This document shows, piece by piece, positions 20,276 to 31,354 of a DNA stretch of 64,000 bases (position 1 is the first letter of the stretch; each line of letters begins with the position of its first letter). Source of the stretch: Cylindrotheca closterium. Lineage: Eukaryota; Bacillariophyta; Bacillariophyceae; Bacillariales; Bacillariaceae. Location: assembly GCA_933822405.4 (NCBI GenBank), contig CAKOGP040001112.1, positions 1-64,000 on the forward strand. Direction: 5' to 3'. A program made the position numbers and the translations under genes. Under the pieces are notes generated by a model. The model was given only the letters and a program-made list of their open reading frames with translations, was not told where the DNA came from and did not search any database.

Positions 20276-22281
20276 TCATCTTTCATCCCTACTTGGTTCT
20301 GTAGTTGCGGAGCCTATCCAATATACTGTCCCATTGCGACTATCATCCACTGCGTCTAGCAAACTCTCTTCCTGTTCCGTACTCCACCCAGCAGTTGCTC
20401 TATGACTTTTGCAGATCCGTTTCTGCTTCAAAAGCTTCTTGGCACAGTGATGGTTTTGCTGCAGTGAAATCAACAATATGGATGTAGACGACATTTTCTC
20501 AATGACTTCAATCTGTAGAGCACGGAAAAGGCGAAAATCCCATGAGAATGAGGCAGACATGGAGTTACAGGCATCGTATCGATACTATACGCCATACATA
20601 CCACTGCATCTTCCAATTCCTTCAAACTTTTTTCGTCATTCTCGTTCTGAAGGTTCCATTGAGAGTAAATGAAATCGGTCTTGCGCTGACTCGATTGCCA
20701 TGCTAGCACAGCCTTTTTGCATTCTGCAATTCCCTCATATCCCAAGGCATGGGTTCCATTGGCATTGCTGGTAATATGCGAATGCAACCAGTCGGCGGGA
20801 CCAGCGCACATGATTCGTGCCGAGGACAAACCCTCGAACAAAGAACGACGATCATCACCACTTGGAACCTGAAAGGATTCACCAAACCATGCTCTACGGA
20901 TTGCCAATTCCAAAGCCATCGACGCATCTTCTTCACTGCAATGTGATCCAGCTTGAATCTTTTTTTGAAGCAAGTATGCCGCAAGATGCTTGAGAGAAAA
21001 TTTGGTCCGTTTATTGGAGGCTCGAAACAACAGGGCCGTATCGATCACTCTCGCATGTACCAAGCGTGTCGCCTTCAAATCATTCTCCAGTGAATGTCCG
21101 ACCAGGATGTCATTAGGTCGAAGAAAGCACAATAGAGCAACTTGAATCTGGGACAGTCGAGTAGTGACTGGTTCCAATACTTTGGGCGTCATGCCCGAAT
21201 GTCGAGTCAAATAATCCAGTACAGCCTTGTCAGGTTTCACCAACTCGTCCATAATGGTGGTCGTGGTCATGATACCATCTTGAAAACTTTGAAATTGAAC
21301 AATGGTAATACGAGCTAGCTCAGATCCAGTGGAAGTTCTAACCATTTCGCAATCCATCCCGAATACTCGAGGTGATTGGTCCGATTGTGAAGATGATTCC
21401 GTGGTATCAGTGGAAATGTATAGCTGGTCGTCATCTTGCTCTTGTTCTTCTATCCGAAAACCAATCTTCTCTACCAAGGCAGTTGCATCTTCAAGCGATA
21501 TCGTAGCCATATCAATTTTTTCTGTTGGCGTCCAGGAAGAATACTCATGGGCTTTCGATCCCTTCACCCTGCCTGGGTATCCTTCTTTTTCCAACTCTAA
21601 CGGTTGGATCAACATGCCTTCCAGTTCTGCCACAATTTCTGCTATCGATTTTGAAATATTCTCTGGTTTGGATTTCTTGTTGTGTTTTGAATTGAAGTAT
21701 AACAGGCTATCCGAGATAGAACGTGGCGTATGCCCTTGAAACCACTTGGTCCTGATCTTGGTGCTACAAATGTTTCCTTTGCCACCAGACGATTCCAAGA
21801 AGGATTCCACTCGATCCAGTTTCAGAGATGCACTTAGTGGTAGATGAATCTCCAGCGCCGTTATACTGCTGATGCTACCAGGATTGTGAATAGAAACCCA
21901 AGGTGGCAATGTCACGGTATGTATCGTCTCCTTTTGATTTTCCTCTCGCTTTCGTTTCTTGGACACTGGAGCCTCGTTCTTTTCTGGAAATAAAATTTGC
22001 TTCAACAACCAAGCCAAAAGATCTCGATGCTGAGCACCCTCCACATTGATTCCTTCTTTTCGCTTTCGAATTCGAATGGAAGGCCCAACATCTCGAGTGA
22101 GATCCGGATCCTCCAATTTTCTGTATTCTTCCCATTCCTTTGGAGTCAAAATTCCGCTCCGTTCTCCCTCATTTTGAACCTTCAGAACACGGTTGCGTAG
22201 CTTCTTGAGCTTCTTCTTGTCTTTCTTACCCAATGTCGGCGAAGAATCGTCGGTTGCTTCTGCCCTTGTGGTGGATGCCAT
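20276..22281 (-). CDS. DEDDh RNA exonuclease, REXO/Rex1-like (2 exons)
   Basis: Exon 1 is 22281-20602 and exon 2 is 20512-20276; the 89-bp intron has GTATGT donor and CTACAG acceptor. Joined in phase 0 it gives 638 aa with LEDAV|IEVIEK at the junction. The exonuclease core lies at about 306-470: GMDCEMV supplies the first acidic pair, HSLENDLKATRLVHARVIDT the next Asp, and HCSEEDAS the catalytic His and last Asp, i.e. DEDDh. The family trims 3' ends of structured RNAs such as 5S rRNA and tRNA. The N terminus is basic (KKDKKKLKKLRNRVLKV), like a nuclear or nucleolar signal. Without the intron, the ORF would run into a poor tail (HGIFAFSVLYRLKS), which supports the splice. Confidence 0.8.
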
Positions 22282-24424
22282 AATCCATTATTATCGAAAG
22301 AAAAATGATGATTTTGATGGAAGGATTTTTGTTCGGTTGCCGTTGAACGTCGAGCGAAGCACAGACTTGAAGACTGACTCTCATTTGATTGATTGATTCA
22401 TTCATTCATGATTCATTCGGTCATTCATTCGTCCGACCTGAGATATTACCGCAGACCTAAAACAGACCTCATTTTAAAACCAGCTCTCCAGGGGAGGGGA
22501 AATCGGTATGGAGCTTGTTTGGGGGTATCGTACTGTAGAGTATCGTATATATTAGTACACCCAGCAGATTTGGCGGGGTGGTACAATTTACTGTAGGCAT
22601 GGAAATTTAGTTGTGGCAAATGCGTGTCATGGGCAAAGAAGAAAAGTGATAGATATAGTTGGGTCCGCTTTTATGTATTGTATCAAACAGAGATGCAGCG
22701 CAATGATGGATGTAGATCCTTTTCTTTCCACCAGCAGGTAGTGGGGGCTTTCGGGCCACGAGGTGCATATATGGGGATCGTGTATGCAGAGATCGTCACC
22801 AGAGGTTTGAGAAGATGAGCGACGCCGGGGGTGGTTTTTCACAGTCCCAGCTGATGTAGGAAGTCGCAAACGAGCGGAAGGGAGCAGAAGAGCAAGAGCA
22901 AGAGGGGCATCATTTTCAGCTGAGAGAATAATAATAATAATAACTGAAACATTAATCGATTAAATGCTATCTAGTAGCGCAAAGGATTGCTGGTGGAATG
23001 TTTGGCTGGAAAGGGCAGGTACTGGGAAGCGGCAAGTTAACAACAAGTTTGAACCATGAGGAGAGGCATCTGACAAACAGAAGTTGCTCTAGTCAGAACC
23101 AGTGGGTCCGGACTCTTCCACAAAACAGTGGTTAGGGGACTTGGTCCTTAGGATGGAACAAGTGATGGAGAATGCGGCATTGAGGCACCAGAGCACGGCA
23201 GTAGGCCGTGTGTTCCATTTTCACCAGCTTTTGCCACTCCTCCCAATCTACTGAGGGTTTGTTCAGTACTGCCCGGCGCTTGACCAAGAGCATGCGCTGG
23301 GCAACCTTTGGAAGGTTGGTTGGGCCCATATCGAACTGGGAATGAATCCCGTCGTTGACCTGTCAGCTGTGCTCACGTAGCTGCACATTATCCTCCAAGT
23401 GTTGCACCAAGTTCCAATGTTCCCACATCTGGAACCCCATCAAGATCAGCTGGTGTGATAGATGAGAAACCCACAGAGTGGGAGAGCTGCCTCCCATGCA
23501 ACTGTAGGTATACTTCCTGCAAGGGGCCCATTGACAAGACAGCCGTCCTTCCAAGAGTCCTTGGCAGCCAATGCATTGTTGAGAGCAGAAGGCCCAACAG
23601 AGGCGGTCAGGGACACCCCGTAGGGAAGGAAGGGACGGATCATGGACACCTTGGATAAGGAGGAGGATGGCATGTTTGATGGCCAGGTTCTCACTTGGGT
23701 GTCCAACCAGCATTGGTCCAGGGCATTTGCAGCCGAGAGACGAAAGATGATCAAAACGTATGTAAGTGGAAAACCTATTCCAAATGGTCAATACTTTGTT
23801 GTGATGCTGGATTTTTCACCAACCATCATTCTGAAGTCCAAAGAATTACACATACTGCTGGCTTTTAAGGAAAGGTCTAGCGGCAAGTTGTAAGAATTGG
23901 TAGCCCCAAAGTATCCTTTCTTGGTAGATATGCTGCAAGATGTGAGGGAAACTGAAAAGGCCTTCAGTGGAAGGCCTGTTTACATTGCAGCATCAAAGAA
24001 AAGTACCCAAGAGATCGTTTGGCTTTTTGTTGGGGGCGGAGCAAAGATGACCTAATTGGAAAAGAAACGGATGAGGGACTTTTTTCATTTCATGAAAAGA
24101 TAGATCAAGAATGGAAGGCAACGATGGTGTTGTTTTGTAAGTCAATGGCACAGACGGACAGACATTCCATAATAGTTATAGAATGCAAAAATTCTCAACT
24201 TTTACAACTTATACCCTCACCAGAAACCTTCCCGGGAGCAAATCTTCCAAGATCCGAAAGTACCATGCGCCCGTGGGGATGCACGTTTTTTGTGTACGTT
24301 TATTACGGCGCACCTCGTAGAAAAGCGGCTCGCTATAAAACTTTCTGGAATCGGTACCGTAAACTTATACCGATTAAAACTTGTGGTATAGATACCTCAT
24401 GAATGTAATGAATCTAGTAAGAAA
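22282..24424. other. 2.1-kb region without a clear gene
   Basis: Near the exonuclease start are ATTG/ATTC tetranucleotide repeats (about 22383-22430) and an ATA run (22929-22945). TACTGTA occurs at 22531 and 22589. On the plus strand about 23642-24050 reads through one stop as protein-like sequence (LVAPKYPFLVDMLQDV, FSGRPVYIAASKKS), and the minus strand at 23130-23790 holds open frames in two phases. None shows a recognised domain. A decayed mobile element is possible but not shown. Confidence 0.3.
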
Positions 24425-25920
24425 ATGGCAGACAATGACTCCGATATTAGCAAAAGAGAACCATTCGTTGTCGCTTTTTCAACGAATGATGATAAAAACA
24501 GTGCAAGATACAGAATGAACGTTCGTAATCCGAAGTGGAGCGTCCCAGAGTATTGCAAAGAAATATGGATCAGCGGAAGCATGGATCCGGATGATCTCAA
24601 ATACCGGAGGCTCCTGGATCTTTTCTTGAACTGTGAAAGGAAGTGGAATTGCATCCATTTGGAATGTCAATATGCTGTATCGCCCACGGCTCTCTTGACA
24701 TTGCTGGAGGCAACTTTTAACAAAACGAACATGCTTCACCTCAACAACTGCATGTTAGATGTTCCATCATTCTCTTCTTTGTATGATGGCATGGCCTCTA
24801 GGAATGAGCTAAGACGCATCACCCTTGAACATTCGGGACCTTTCCTGGAAGAACAAATGGCCATCTTTGCTGAAGGTTTGTCGCTAGCGAAAGATTTGGA
24901 ATTCCTTTCTCTCAGGAACATCAATTTACAGTCTTCAAGAATAACAGAAGCTCTCATTGCAGGTTTGCAGGACAATGACACGCTCGAATGCCTTAATTTG
25001 TCTTTCTGTCGCATACAACGTGATACTCTACCAAGACTTTTGGCATCGCTCTATAATCACTCCAAGCTAACCCGTCTCGAGATCTTCACTTCGAACCGCT
25101 TATCACCGATAATACACGATCACATTCGGGACTGGCTCTCAAGGCATGATTGTAAGCTGGAATGCCTCGCACTGCGCGAGCAATATGATGTAACTTCACG
25201 CGAGTATGCGAGAGTTCAATACAGAAGCGAAACAGTTCTTGACCTTACAGCCCTTTCAGAAATCCGTATTGTGAATCTTGAAGGCCCGAATAGATCATTA
25301 AAAGATCTACAGCTACAAAGAATGGCGATAGAGAGCCCATTGTTGGAAGGTAGGCTATCAAGGTTCGAGAATCTCATATCATTGGATCTCAGTCTCAATC
25401 AGATAGGCGACTTGCAGCCATTAGATTGCTTGCTTATCGGGGACAATTGCACTCTCGAGACATTGATTCTCGCGGACAACCCAATTTCCTTGCCCGACAC
25501 TCTAAGGTTCGCAAGGAAATTGCCCCAAATGAAAGCACTGAGGAATCTTGAGTTTCCTGGGCGTTCTCTTTTCTGCGACATCATGGGCGCTTGCAAAGAA
25601 TTTACTGAATACGTAGCGCAAAATACAAGCTTGGAACGGGTTGAAACAGAATTCTCTGCTGGTGGTGCGTCGCTCAGCCACCCAAAAGTGGCATATGCAA
25701 CGTCGATGAATCGAGCAGCTCGGAAGTATTTCCGACAGAACCAAACCGAACCGCCGCTCGAGCTCTTTCCTAACATTCTGGCTCGAGTAACAAATACAAC
25801 GGCAACAGGCGACGCAGTGTGTGGGGAAAGCCAGAGGACGCATGGGATGGATTCGATGCGATTCTCTGGCTGTTGCGAGGAAACAGTACATTTCTTTCTG
25901 GCACCGGTTTGCAGACGTAA
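24425..25920 (+). pseudogene. RNI-type leucine-rich repeat gene with disrupted 3' end
   Basis: From the ATG at 24425 about 460 residues form ribonuclease-inhibitor-type LRRs (DLEFLSLRNINLQSSRITEAL, LECLNLSFCRI, LISLDLSLNQIGDLQ, LETLILADNPISL), ending in LELFPNILARV. After about 25815 the same frame stays open to 26308 but loses protein character and runs under the oppositely oriented chaperone gene. The next frame instead reads VWGKPEDAWDGFDAILWLLR then to a TAA at 25918-25920, and the third frame reads FWHRFADVMEMEGIV to about 26045. The simplest view is one or two indels near 25815 and 25890 that broke the natural C terminus. If the gene is expressed, its last 150 residues are aberrant. The N-terminal part may still fold. 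Confidence 0.6.
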
Positions 25921-26192
25921 TGGAAATGGAAGGAATAGTGCCAGTGGAATCGTCTCAAGAAGGCGCTACCAAGAAGCAATTTTTTGCGCCACTCTGGCTT
26001 GTTCAACAAACGATAACCGGAGCGTTAACTTATCACAAAAAATGAGACTGGAAGAAGAAACTCGTAGGAACAATGGGTGGGGTGCCAAGCATTTAAAACT
26101 GGCCAAGACGTGTCCATGCAATGAAGTTACAAGATGGCCAAAGTCATGGAAAATGTTTACTCGACTTGGATCCAGTATTACAAACCATATAT

Positions 26193-28184
26193 TTAATAGT
26201 GATGGTGAGGATTGTAACCTCGGTGTTGATGGGCTGCCTGTTTCGCTGCTTCCACCCTCTCTCGAATTGCTTCCGGATCGTAGCCTTCGTCGTACAGCTT
26301 TCTCATGAAATCGTCGCACAAAATCTCCAATCCTTCCCCCAGCAATTGGAATTGTTGTTGACCCTTCTTTTGAACTTCTTCTGATGATCCTGGCGGCAGC
26401 TTATCAGGATGTAGCTCCAGAGCTTTTCGTTTGTATGCCTTTTTGATTTCCATTTCACTCGCAAGCGAAGAGACACCCAGCAGTTCGTAAAAGTCAACCC
26501 GTTTCTGCTTGCGCAGTAAAAAGTCGGCCTTGACGTATGCCTTTTGCAATTGTTCTTCTTGTGGAAGCCTTCGAAGCAAATCTTTGATCTCTTCCATGGC
26601 CGTTTCATGGTCCTCTAGTCCGTGATGGGCTTGGAATCGGATCAGCCATGTTGGAATATTGTACTCTTGCGCATACAGGACCAAGGAGCAGTCCTTCAGG
26701 CAGTTCTTGTATTCTTTCAATCGCAGATAGGCTTGGGCACGTTGGGTGAGCAAGTTGGCATACAAGGGAGATTTGGGCGGGAGAGGCTTGTAGATATCTA
26801 CACAAGAAGTCAGTAGGTCAACTGCCTCTTGAAAGTTTCGCGAAAACATCTTCTTCTTGGCTCCTTCAATGCTTTGCTCTACCTTCTTGGCTGCCTTGAA
26901 GGAGTTTTTAATTTCCGCCGAATCGGGGTCCAATCGAAGCGCTTCTTGCAAGAGTTTGAGACCCACTTTCAAGTCGCCCATCAAAAAGACTGCTTGTCCA
27001 CGGACCCAACATCCTTGGGGATTTTGGGCGTGTTGCGTGAGCACTCGTTTCGTCAACCTCAAGGCCGAATCCGTCAATCCCAAACCCAAATCGGCTTGGG
27101 CGGCACCCAACAAAAAGGGAATTGCAGCTGGTGCCTCCTTGATCAAATTGGAATAGCAAGATTTGGCAGTTGCATACTGCTGACTGGATAGTTGTTTGGT
27201 CCCCATGGCGGTCCATTGCGTCATTTGCGCCAAGCGGCGTTGTTCTTTCTGAAGGACTGGGTTTTGTGTCTTTTGGCTCAATCCTTGTTGGACATACTTT
27301 TGTGCCAAGTCGAGCTGACCTAATTGAATTGCCGCTCGACAAGCTCGAACAAATACCTTGACATTGGTAGAGTCCAACTTTTTGAGTATATGATCGCAAT
27401 CTTCCAAGGATTTGTGGTATTCTTGTAGTTGCAAATATGCAGCTGCTCGATTGGAATACAGCGTGGTCAAGAGCGCAATGAGATCTGTTGAAGTGGTCTT
27501 GGGTGATCCTTTTCCTGTATCTTCTTTCGATTCAGACTCGAAGGGACTCAAAACCGATATAGCCTTGGAATACAACGAAGTGGCCTCTCGATAATGCTGT
27601 GTTCCAAATTGTCCATTAGCCTCTTCTTTGAGCGATGAGGCCAAGGAGATTTTTTTCTCAAGCTGTCTCTTTTGTTCCTGTGCTTTATTTTCTTCTGCAT
27701 CCATTTGTACTGGCGACTCTGAATCGGGCGTTTGTTGAGCAGGCGAGGACGGCGACTGCTGTTCCAAAGCATCATGATCAGCGCTGAGCAAATGGTTCTG
27801 AAGGTCGCCATAGTCTCCAGACCACGTACATCCCAGTGTTTTTCGCAAGGGGCATTTGACATTGATACTCTTCAATAATCGATAGGCCAATGGTTGGTCC
27901 TTTGACAGGGGCTGCACCATTACGCTCTTGCATCCAATCATCATGTAAGATTTCGAATCATGTGATGATGAAGTCGCATTGCTGCTGTAAAGCAAATCTC
28001 TGCTGCAGGTTGGGCAGGTTGTCTTGTCAGTCTCCAGCCAAAACTTCAAGCATTGTCGACAGAATGCGTGGGAACAGGTGGTCGTCACAAGGCAATCAAG
28101 ATCGACAATGCTCTGGCAGATCACACATTCAAAGTGGCCATGATACCGTTGATCGCTGATGACATGGTCTTCTTCCAAGCCCAT
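26193..28184 (-). CDS. RING-TRAF-zinc-finger-TPR-J-domain cochaperone (DNAJC7-like fusion)
   Basis: 663 aa, ATG at 28184. Residues 20-60 form a C3HC4 RING (C20, C23, C37, H39, C42, C45, C57, C60). A TRAF-type finger-like segment (KCPLRKTLGCTWSG...H) follows at about 110-140. TPR units then occupy about 165-555 (EANGQFGTQHYREATSLYSKAI, YSNRAAAYLQLQEYHKSLEDC, RAQAYLRLKEYKNCLKDC). The C-terminal J domain (about 563-632) has an intact HPD in LELHPDK. The TPR-J part equals DNAJC7/P58IPK-type cochaperones that pass clients between Hsp70 and Hsp90. The added RING suggests E3 ubiquitin ligase activity on chaperone clients, like CHIP but with a different module; that is inference. The His-rich tail (YNPHHHY) ends the protein. 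Confidence 0.85.
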   Translation of the reverse strand: MGLEEDHVISDQRYHGHFECVICQSIVDLDCLVTTTCSHAFCRQCLKFWLETDKTTCPTCSRDLLYSSNATSSSHDSKSYMMIGCKSVMVQPLSKDQPLAYRLLKSINVKCPLRKTLGCTWSGDYGDLQNHLLSADHDALEQQSPSSPAQQTPDSESPVQMDAEENKAQEQKRQLEKKISLASSLKEEANGQFGTQHYREATSLYSKAISVLSPFESESKEDTGKGSPKTTSTDLIALLTTLYSNRAAAYLQLQEYHKSLEDCDHILKKLDSTNVKVFVRACRAAIQLGQLDLAQKYVQQGLSQKTQNPVLQKEQRRLAQMTQWTAMGTKQLSSQQYATAKSCYSNLIKEAPAAIPFLLGAAQADLGLGLTDSALRLTKRVLTQHAQNPQGCWVRGQAVFLMGDLKVGLKLLQEALRLDPDSAEIKNSFKAAKKVEQSIEGAKKKMFSRNFQEAVDLLTSCVDIYKPLPPKSPLYANLLTQRAQAYLRLKEYKNCLKDCSLVLYAQEYNIPTWLIRFQAHHGLEDHETAMEEIKDLLRRLPQEEQLQKAYVKADFLLRKQKRVDFYELLGVSSLASEMEIKKAYKRKALELHPDKLPPGSSEEVQKKGQQQFQLLGEGLEILCDDFMRKLYDEGYDPEAIRERVEAAKQAAHQHRGYNPHHHY

Positions 28185-28565
28185 TATGCTGACGCTTCTT
28201 GATTGTCTTCGCGTTTTTATGATATGATATGCTTTTTTAAAAAAATTTGATTGTGAAAATCACCTGAAATAGATGACGATAGAGATGTGACGAGATCGTC
28301 ATCGATCAGTTTCGAATTCTTCGTAACGTTACGTCATGCATTTTGAATTTCGAGGCATTGTCATTTTTCATTCGAGTGATTCGGAAATGCTGGCAGTTTT
28401 TGTGCCGAGGAAAAATACTGTACGATGATGATTTTCAAATATTCATCACCCACGTATGGAATACCTGCCTAATAAAACAATATAAGGTGTACCGCTGAAA
28501 GATAGAGGTATACTATACTGTACAATACCTTTGAGACTTGTTGAGCAACACCTTCTGTACCATCG
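28185..28565. promoter_or_regulatory. Divergent intergenic region with two TACTGTAC motifs
   Basis: About 380 bases separate the RING-TPR-J gene and the lipoate ligase-like gene, which point outward. TACTGTAC occurs at 28416-28423 and 28516-28523, the second about 45 bases before the downstream ATG. No gene is seen. Confidence 0.35.
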
Positions 28566-29519
28566 ATGAAAATTTCAAAACTCTTCTGGTTGGATTTACG
28601 ATCCTCAGGTATCTCTGCTTTGGAGCGCCTATCCTTGGAGGAAGCGTTGCTGCGACATGACCATCGGAATTGGTTCCTTGTAGGCTCACATCAACCCTTG
28701 GACCACAAGTATCTTACAAAAAAGGACTTGCCGAGCTATGCTTCTCCAGTACCAAACCCTGACTGCATAGTCGTAATGGGAGTTGGCGGTAAGCCATCCG
28801 AATTGCTCAATATTCCACTAGTAAAGAGCAAGAAAGTCTTGGTTACGAAAAGATTTTCAGGAGGGGGGACTGTAGTTCTGGACTCGAACTCAATTTGGAC
28901 AACATTCATTGGGAGAAATGAAGATTTTTTGCCGCATGGTGTTGAACCGTTTCCTAGGTCGATCATGAAATGGACCGCCGACAGACTATTTGGACCTGCG
29001 TTCAATAAACTTAACAATGCACGACTTTCTCCTATACTGGTGGACGAGAATGAGACATCCCCATCTGGTTTTGGTAACCTTGGAGAGAAGACTATGCAAA
29101 AATTGGATTCAGATGTTTCGGGGCCCCAGTTTCGATTGCGGGAAAATGACTACGTTCTCGGAGATCTCAAAATGGGAGGAAACGCGCAGTCTATTGTAAA
29201 GGATGGATGGTTACACCATACCAGCTTCCTATGGGACTATGAAGATTCCCATATGCAATATTTAATGCTTCCAAAAAAGAGACCAGACTACCGAGGCGAA
29301 CGCTCGCATCGCGATTTTCTCGTTCGGTTGAAGTCCATCTATGGTGATTCGTCTGACATTTTCGTCTCAAGTTTGCATGCGACTTGTTCCCAAACCGCAT
29401 TGAACGTGGAAAGCATACCTCTTAATCGTGTAATGGAGGAGGTAGTAAACAACAAACTGGGTGGTATGGACACTTGGTTTGAGAAGTGCAGGACAAGAAT
29501 ACTTCATAAATTTGATTAG
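28566..29519 (+). CDS. Lipoate-protein ligase / lipoyltransferase-like enzyme
   Basis: 317 aa, single exon. The BPL/LPL catalytic fold is marked by RFSGGGTVVLD (95-105), equal to the RRxSGGGTV loop that binds the adenylate, and by LGDLKMGGNAQSI...HHTSFLWD (about 197-226), equal to the K-x-GNAQ region with the catalytic Lys. The N terminus (LRSSGISALERLSLEEALL) matches the family start helix. Such enzymes attach lipoate to E2 and H-protein subunits in mitochondria or plastid. No clear targeting peptide is seen, since LFWLDLRSSG directly precedes the domain. Residues 160-190 form an insert (NETSPSGFGNLGEKTM...). The C-terminal accessory domain is short, as in lipoyltransferases. Confidence 0.8.
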   Translation: MKISKLFWLDLRSSGISALERLSLEEALLRHDHRNWFLVGSHQPLDHKYLTKKDLPSYASPVPNPDCIVVMGVGGKPSELLNIPLVKSKKVLVTKRFSGGGTVVLDSNSIWTTFIGRNEDFLPHGVEPFPRSIMKWTADRLFGPAFNKLNNARLSPILVDENETSPSGFGNLGEKTMQKLDSDVSGPQFRLRENDYVLGDLKMGGNAQSIVKDGWLHHTSFLWDYEDSHMQYLMLPKKRPDYRGERSHRDFLVRLKSIYGDSSDIFVSSLHATCSQTALNVESIPLNRVMEEVVNNKLGGMDTWFEKCRTRILHKFD

Positions 29520-29922
29520 CAGCCACCAGTGACAGTATTATTGTGACTCTCTAGTGGTGGATGTATTAGTGGTTGGTTCTGGAGGTCATAATCAATTAAG
29601 CTAGCATGAAAACAGTTTCTCATTTGAACAAACATCGTTTCGTCCGTCATCTTTTCCTAGCTAGGCTGCATCAGTTTTGACAATGGCTATCACAACGCAA
29701 AATTTTCTCCTTTCTTGAATTCAAGTTGCGATCAATGGACGCTAGTCCCCCTACTATTGCTAGGTATGTTATCTACAGTTTATTTTCGCCCAATCCTAAG
29801 TACTGTATACTCTCATCACATAACAATATATACTGCATGGCATTGAATCCGGTCTTTGTCGGCTTTGAGAAGAGTTGCTTTTCGACATAGACTTCGACTC
29901 GACTCGGTAGATGAATGCATTT
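29520..29922. other. Intergenic region between convergent genes
   Basis: About 400 bases with no gene. TACTGTA occurs at 29801-29807. The region is AT-rich around 29680-29840. Confidence 0.3.
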
Positions 29923-31053
29923 CTAGTATGGGACAGGGTATCCACCAGTGCTGGAACACACTGAACTTCTCTCTTTTCCTTCGAGGATTGCTATATTGTT
30001 CGGTATGAAGTCTCTCTTTGTGTAGCTTTGCGTACGGCTTGACTGACTTCTGTGGGAACGCCCTGACGAACTTCTTTGCAGCTGCTGGGATCCAATGCTG
30101 TATTGTTTGGTTGGAACATATACAAGCAGTTGCTGTTTCTCTAGCTTCTTTTTGCGGACTTTATCAGCCAAAACTGGCTTGACAAAGATGTGCAAAATAA
30201 TCAGCCCAATGGTCTGCAGGAGAATAATTACAGCTCCGATGGCTTGAAGCGGAGTAATCATGATGGGGCCCAAATCAAGCATGAAGTGGTCATTGCCGCG
30301 CCAATAGTGGTTGCCGCTGGTGGGCAGAAACACTTCCATCTCATTCCCTACCACGGCCAGAATGCCATCTTCCCACGCCATGTTTCCGTTTTCGATTCTT
30401 TGATTCAAGCGTTCTTGAAGTTTTCCTTCTGCTTTTTCCTTCTCGTTGGAAAAATTGGCATAGGAATAAACTGGGTACTCGATGGTCCAAACTGTGTATT
30501 CGGCGTTTGTTGCTGCCAAAGTTTCTCGACTCTCTAGTACTTTCGGATCATTCCATAGTATCGTTCGGTAGGGATAAAAGGGTTGCCCTGAGGTAGTAGT
30601 GGGCGGTACTGAAGCATCTTCTTGGGTGCGCCTCCTCAATGTTGCCTGACAATCGCTATCGAGGTCCTTCATGTCGGTCGTCAACCAAATAGAGTCTTGC
30701 CTGCATAGAAAATCTGTAGCAATCCAATTCTTCAACTCATCCACCCCGTTGCTGATCATGGAAGAAGCCGATCCTTCGCCCACGTCGTCGTCATCATCAT
30801 TTGTCAGCAAGAGCAAACTCCATTCCAAGGATAAAGATCCTTGAAACAGGCGATTTGTAACGGTTGCCGATTTTGTTGGTGCCATTGTGGGTGCAAATAA
30901 GGTAGGCGGAGGAGTCGGGAGTGGGGCATCATCTTGATTATTGTTCTTGTTGTTATTGCCTTCTCCTTGAAGGTACCGGCCTTCATCGCCACCTCTTGAA
31001 CGAGTGCGAAGAAGTGCACGGCCACGAGGATGCTGTTGATGATGATGTTTCAT
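29923..31053 (-). CDS. Single-pass membrane protein of unknown function
   Basis: 376 aa from the first ATG at 31053; the longer open frame starts at TTG. Near residues 288-320 lies one strong membrane segment (VIILLQTIGLIILHIFVKPVL), followed by a basic, Ser-rich cytosolic tail (RKKKLEKQQLLV..., SSSGRSHRSQSSRTQS). The preceding 280 residues contain an ordered-looking region with LSLEWSLLLL and TVWTIEYPVYSY. No signal peptide is visible at this start, so an upstream exon is possible. The membrane segment near the C terminus makes a type I or tail-proximal anchor likely. I do not recognise the family; it resembles lineage-restricted diatom membrane proteins. Confidence 0.5.
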   Translation of the reverse strand: MKHHHQQHPRGRALLRTRSRGGDEGRYLQGEGNNNKNNNQDDAPLPTPPPTLFAPTMAPTKSATVTNRLFQGSLSLEWSLLLLTNDDDDDVGEGSASSMISNGVDELKNWIATDFLCRQDSIWLTTDMKDLDSDCQATLRRRTQEDASVPPTTTSGQPFYPYRTILWNDPKVLESRETLAATNAEYTVWTIEYPVYSYANFSNEKEKAEGKLQERLNQRIENGNMAWEDGILAVVGNEMEVFLPTSGNHYWRGNDHFMLDLGPIMITPLQAIGAVIILLQTIGLIILHIFVKPVLADKVRKKKLEKQQLLVYVPTKQYSIGSQQLQRSSSGRSHRSQSSRTQSYTKRDFIPNNIAILEGKERSSVCSSTGGYPVPY

Positions 31054-31354
31054 TGTAAGATGCGCTTTCTGCTGTATTCTGACTTTGACAGAGGCTTCAG
31101 TATCGTAACACGTATCAATCAAACTTCCCTAAAGATGATGGCGTTTTCTGTGCCGCGAGAGATGTGATGAGATCGTGCACCTTTTTCTCACTCCAACGCT
31201 CGTGAAGTCGGTTGAGTCGAAAAATGACTTTTGCAACGATTGATTGGAAACGAACGATCGAACGAAACAATAACAAGGCCAAAGACAGCGCATCTGAGAG
31301 CTCTGTCCTCTAGTCTCTCGCTCATATAGACGATCGGCTACTTGATATATAACC
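31054..31354. promoter_or_regulatory. Divergent intergenic region
   Basis: About 300 bases between the unknown membrane protein and the metacaspase. No gene or clear motif is seen beyond AT-rich stretches near the metacaspase start. Confidence 0.3.

Noticed and set aside
22282..24424. Retroelement remnant
   Set aside because: Protein-like fragments exist but no reverse transcriptase, integrase or terminal repeats could be recognised.
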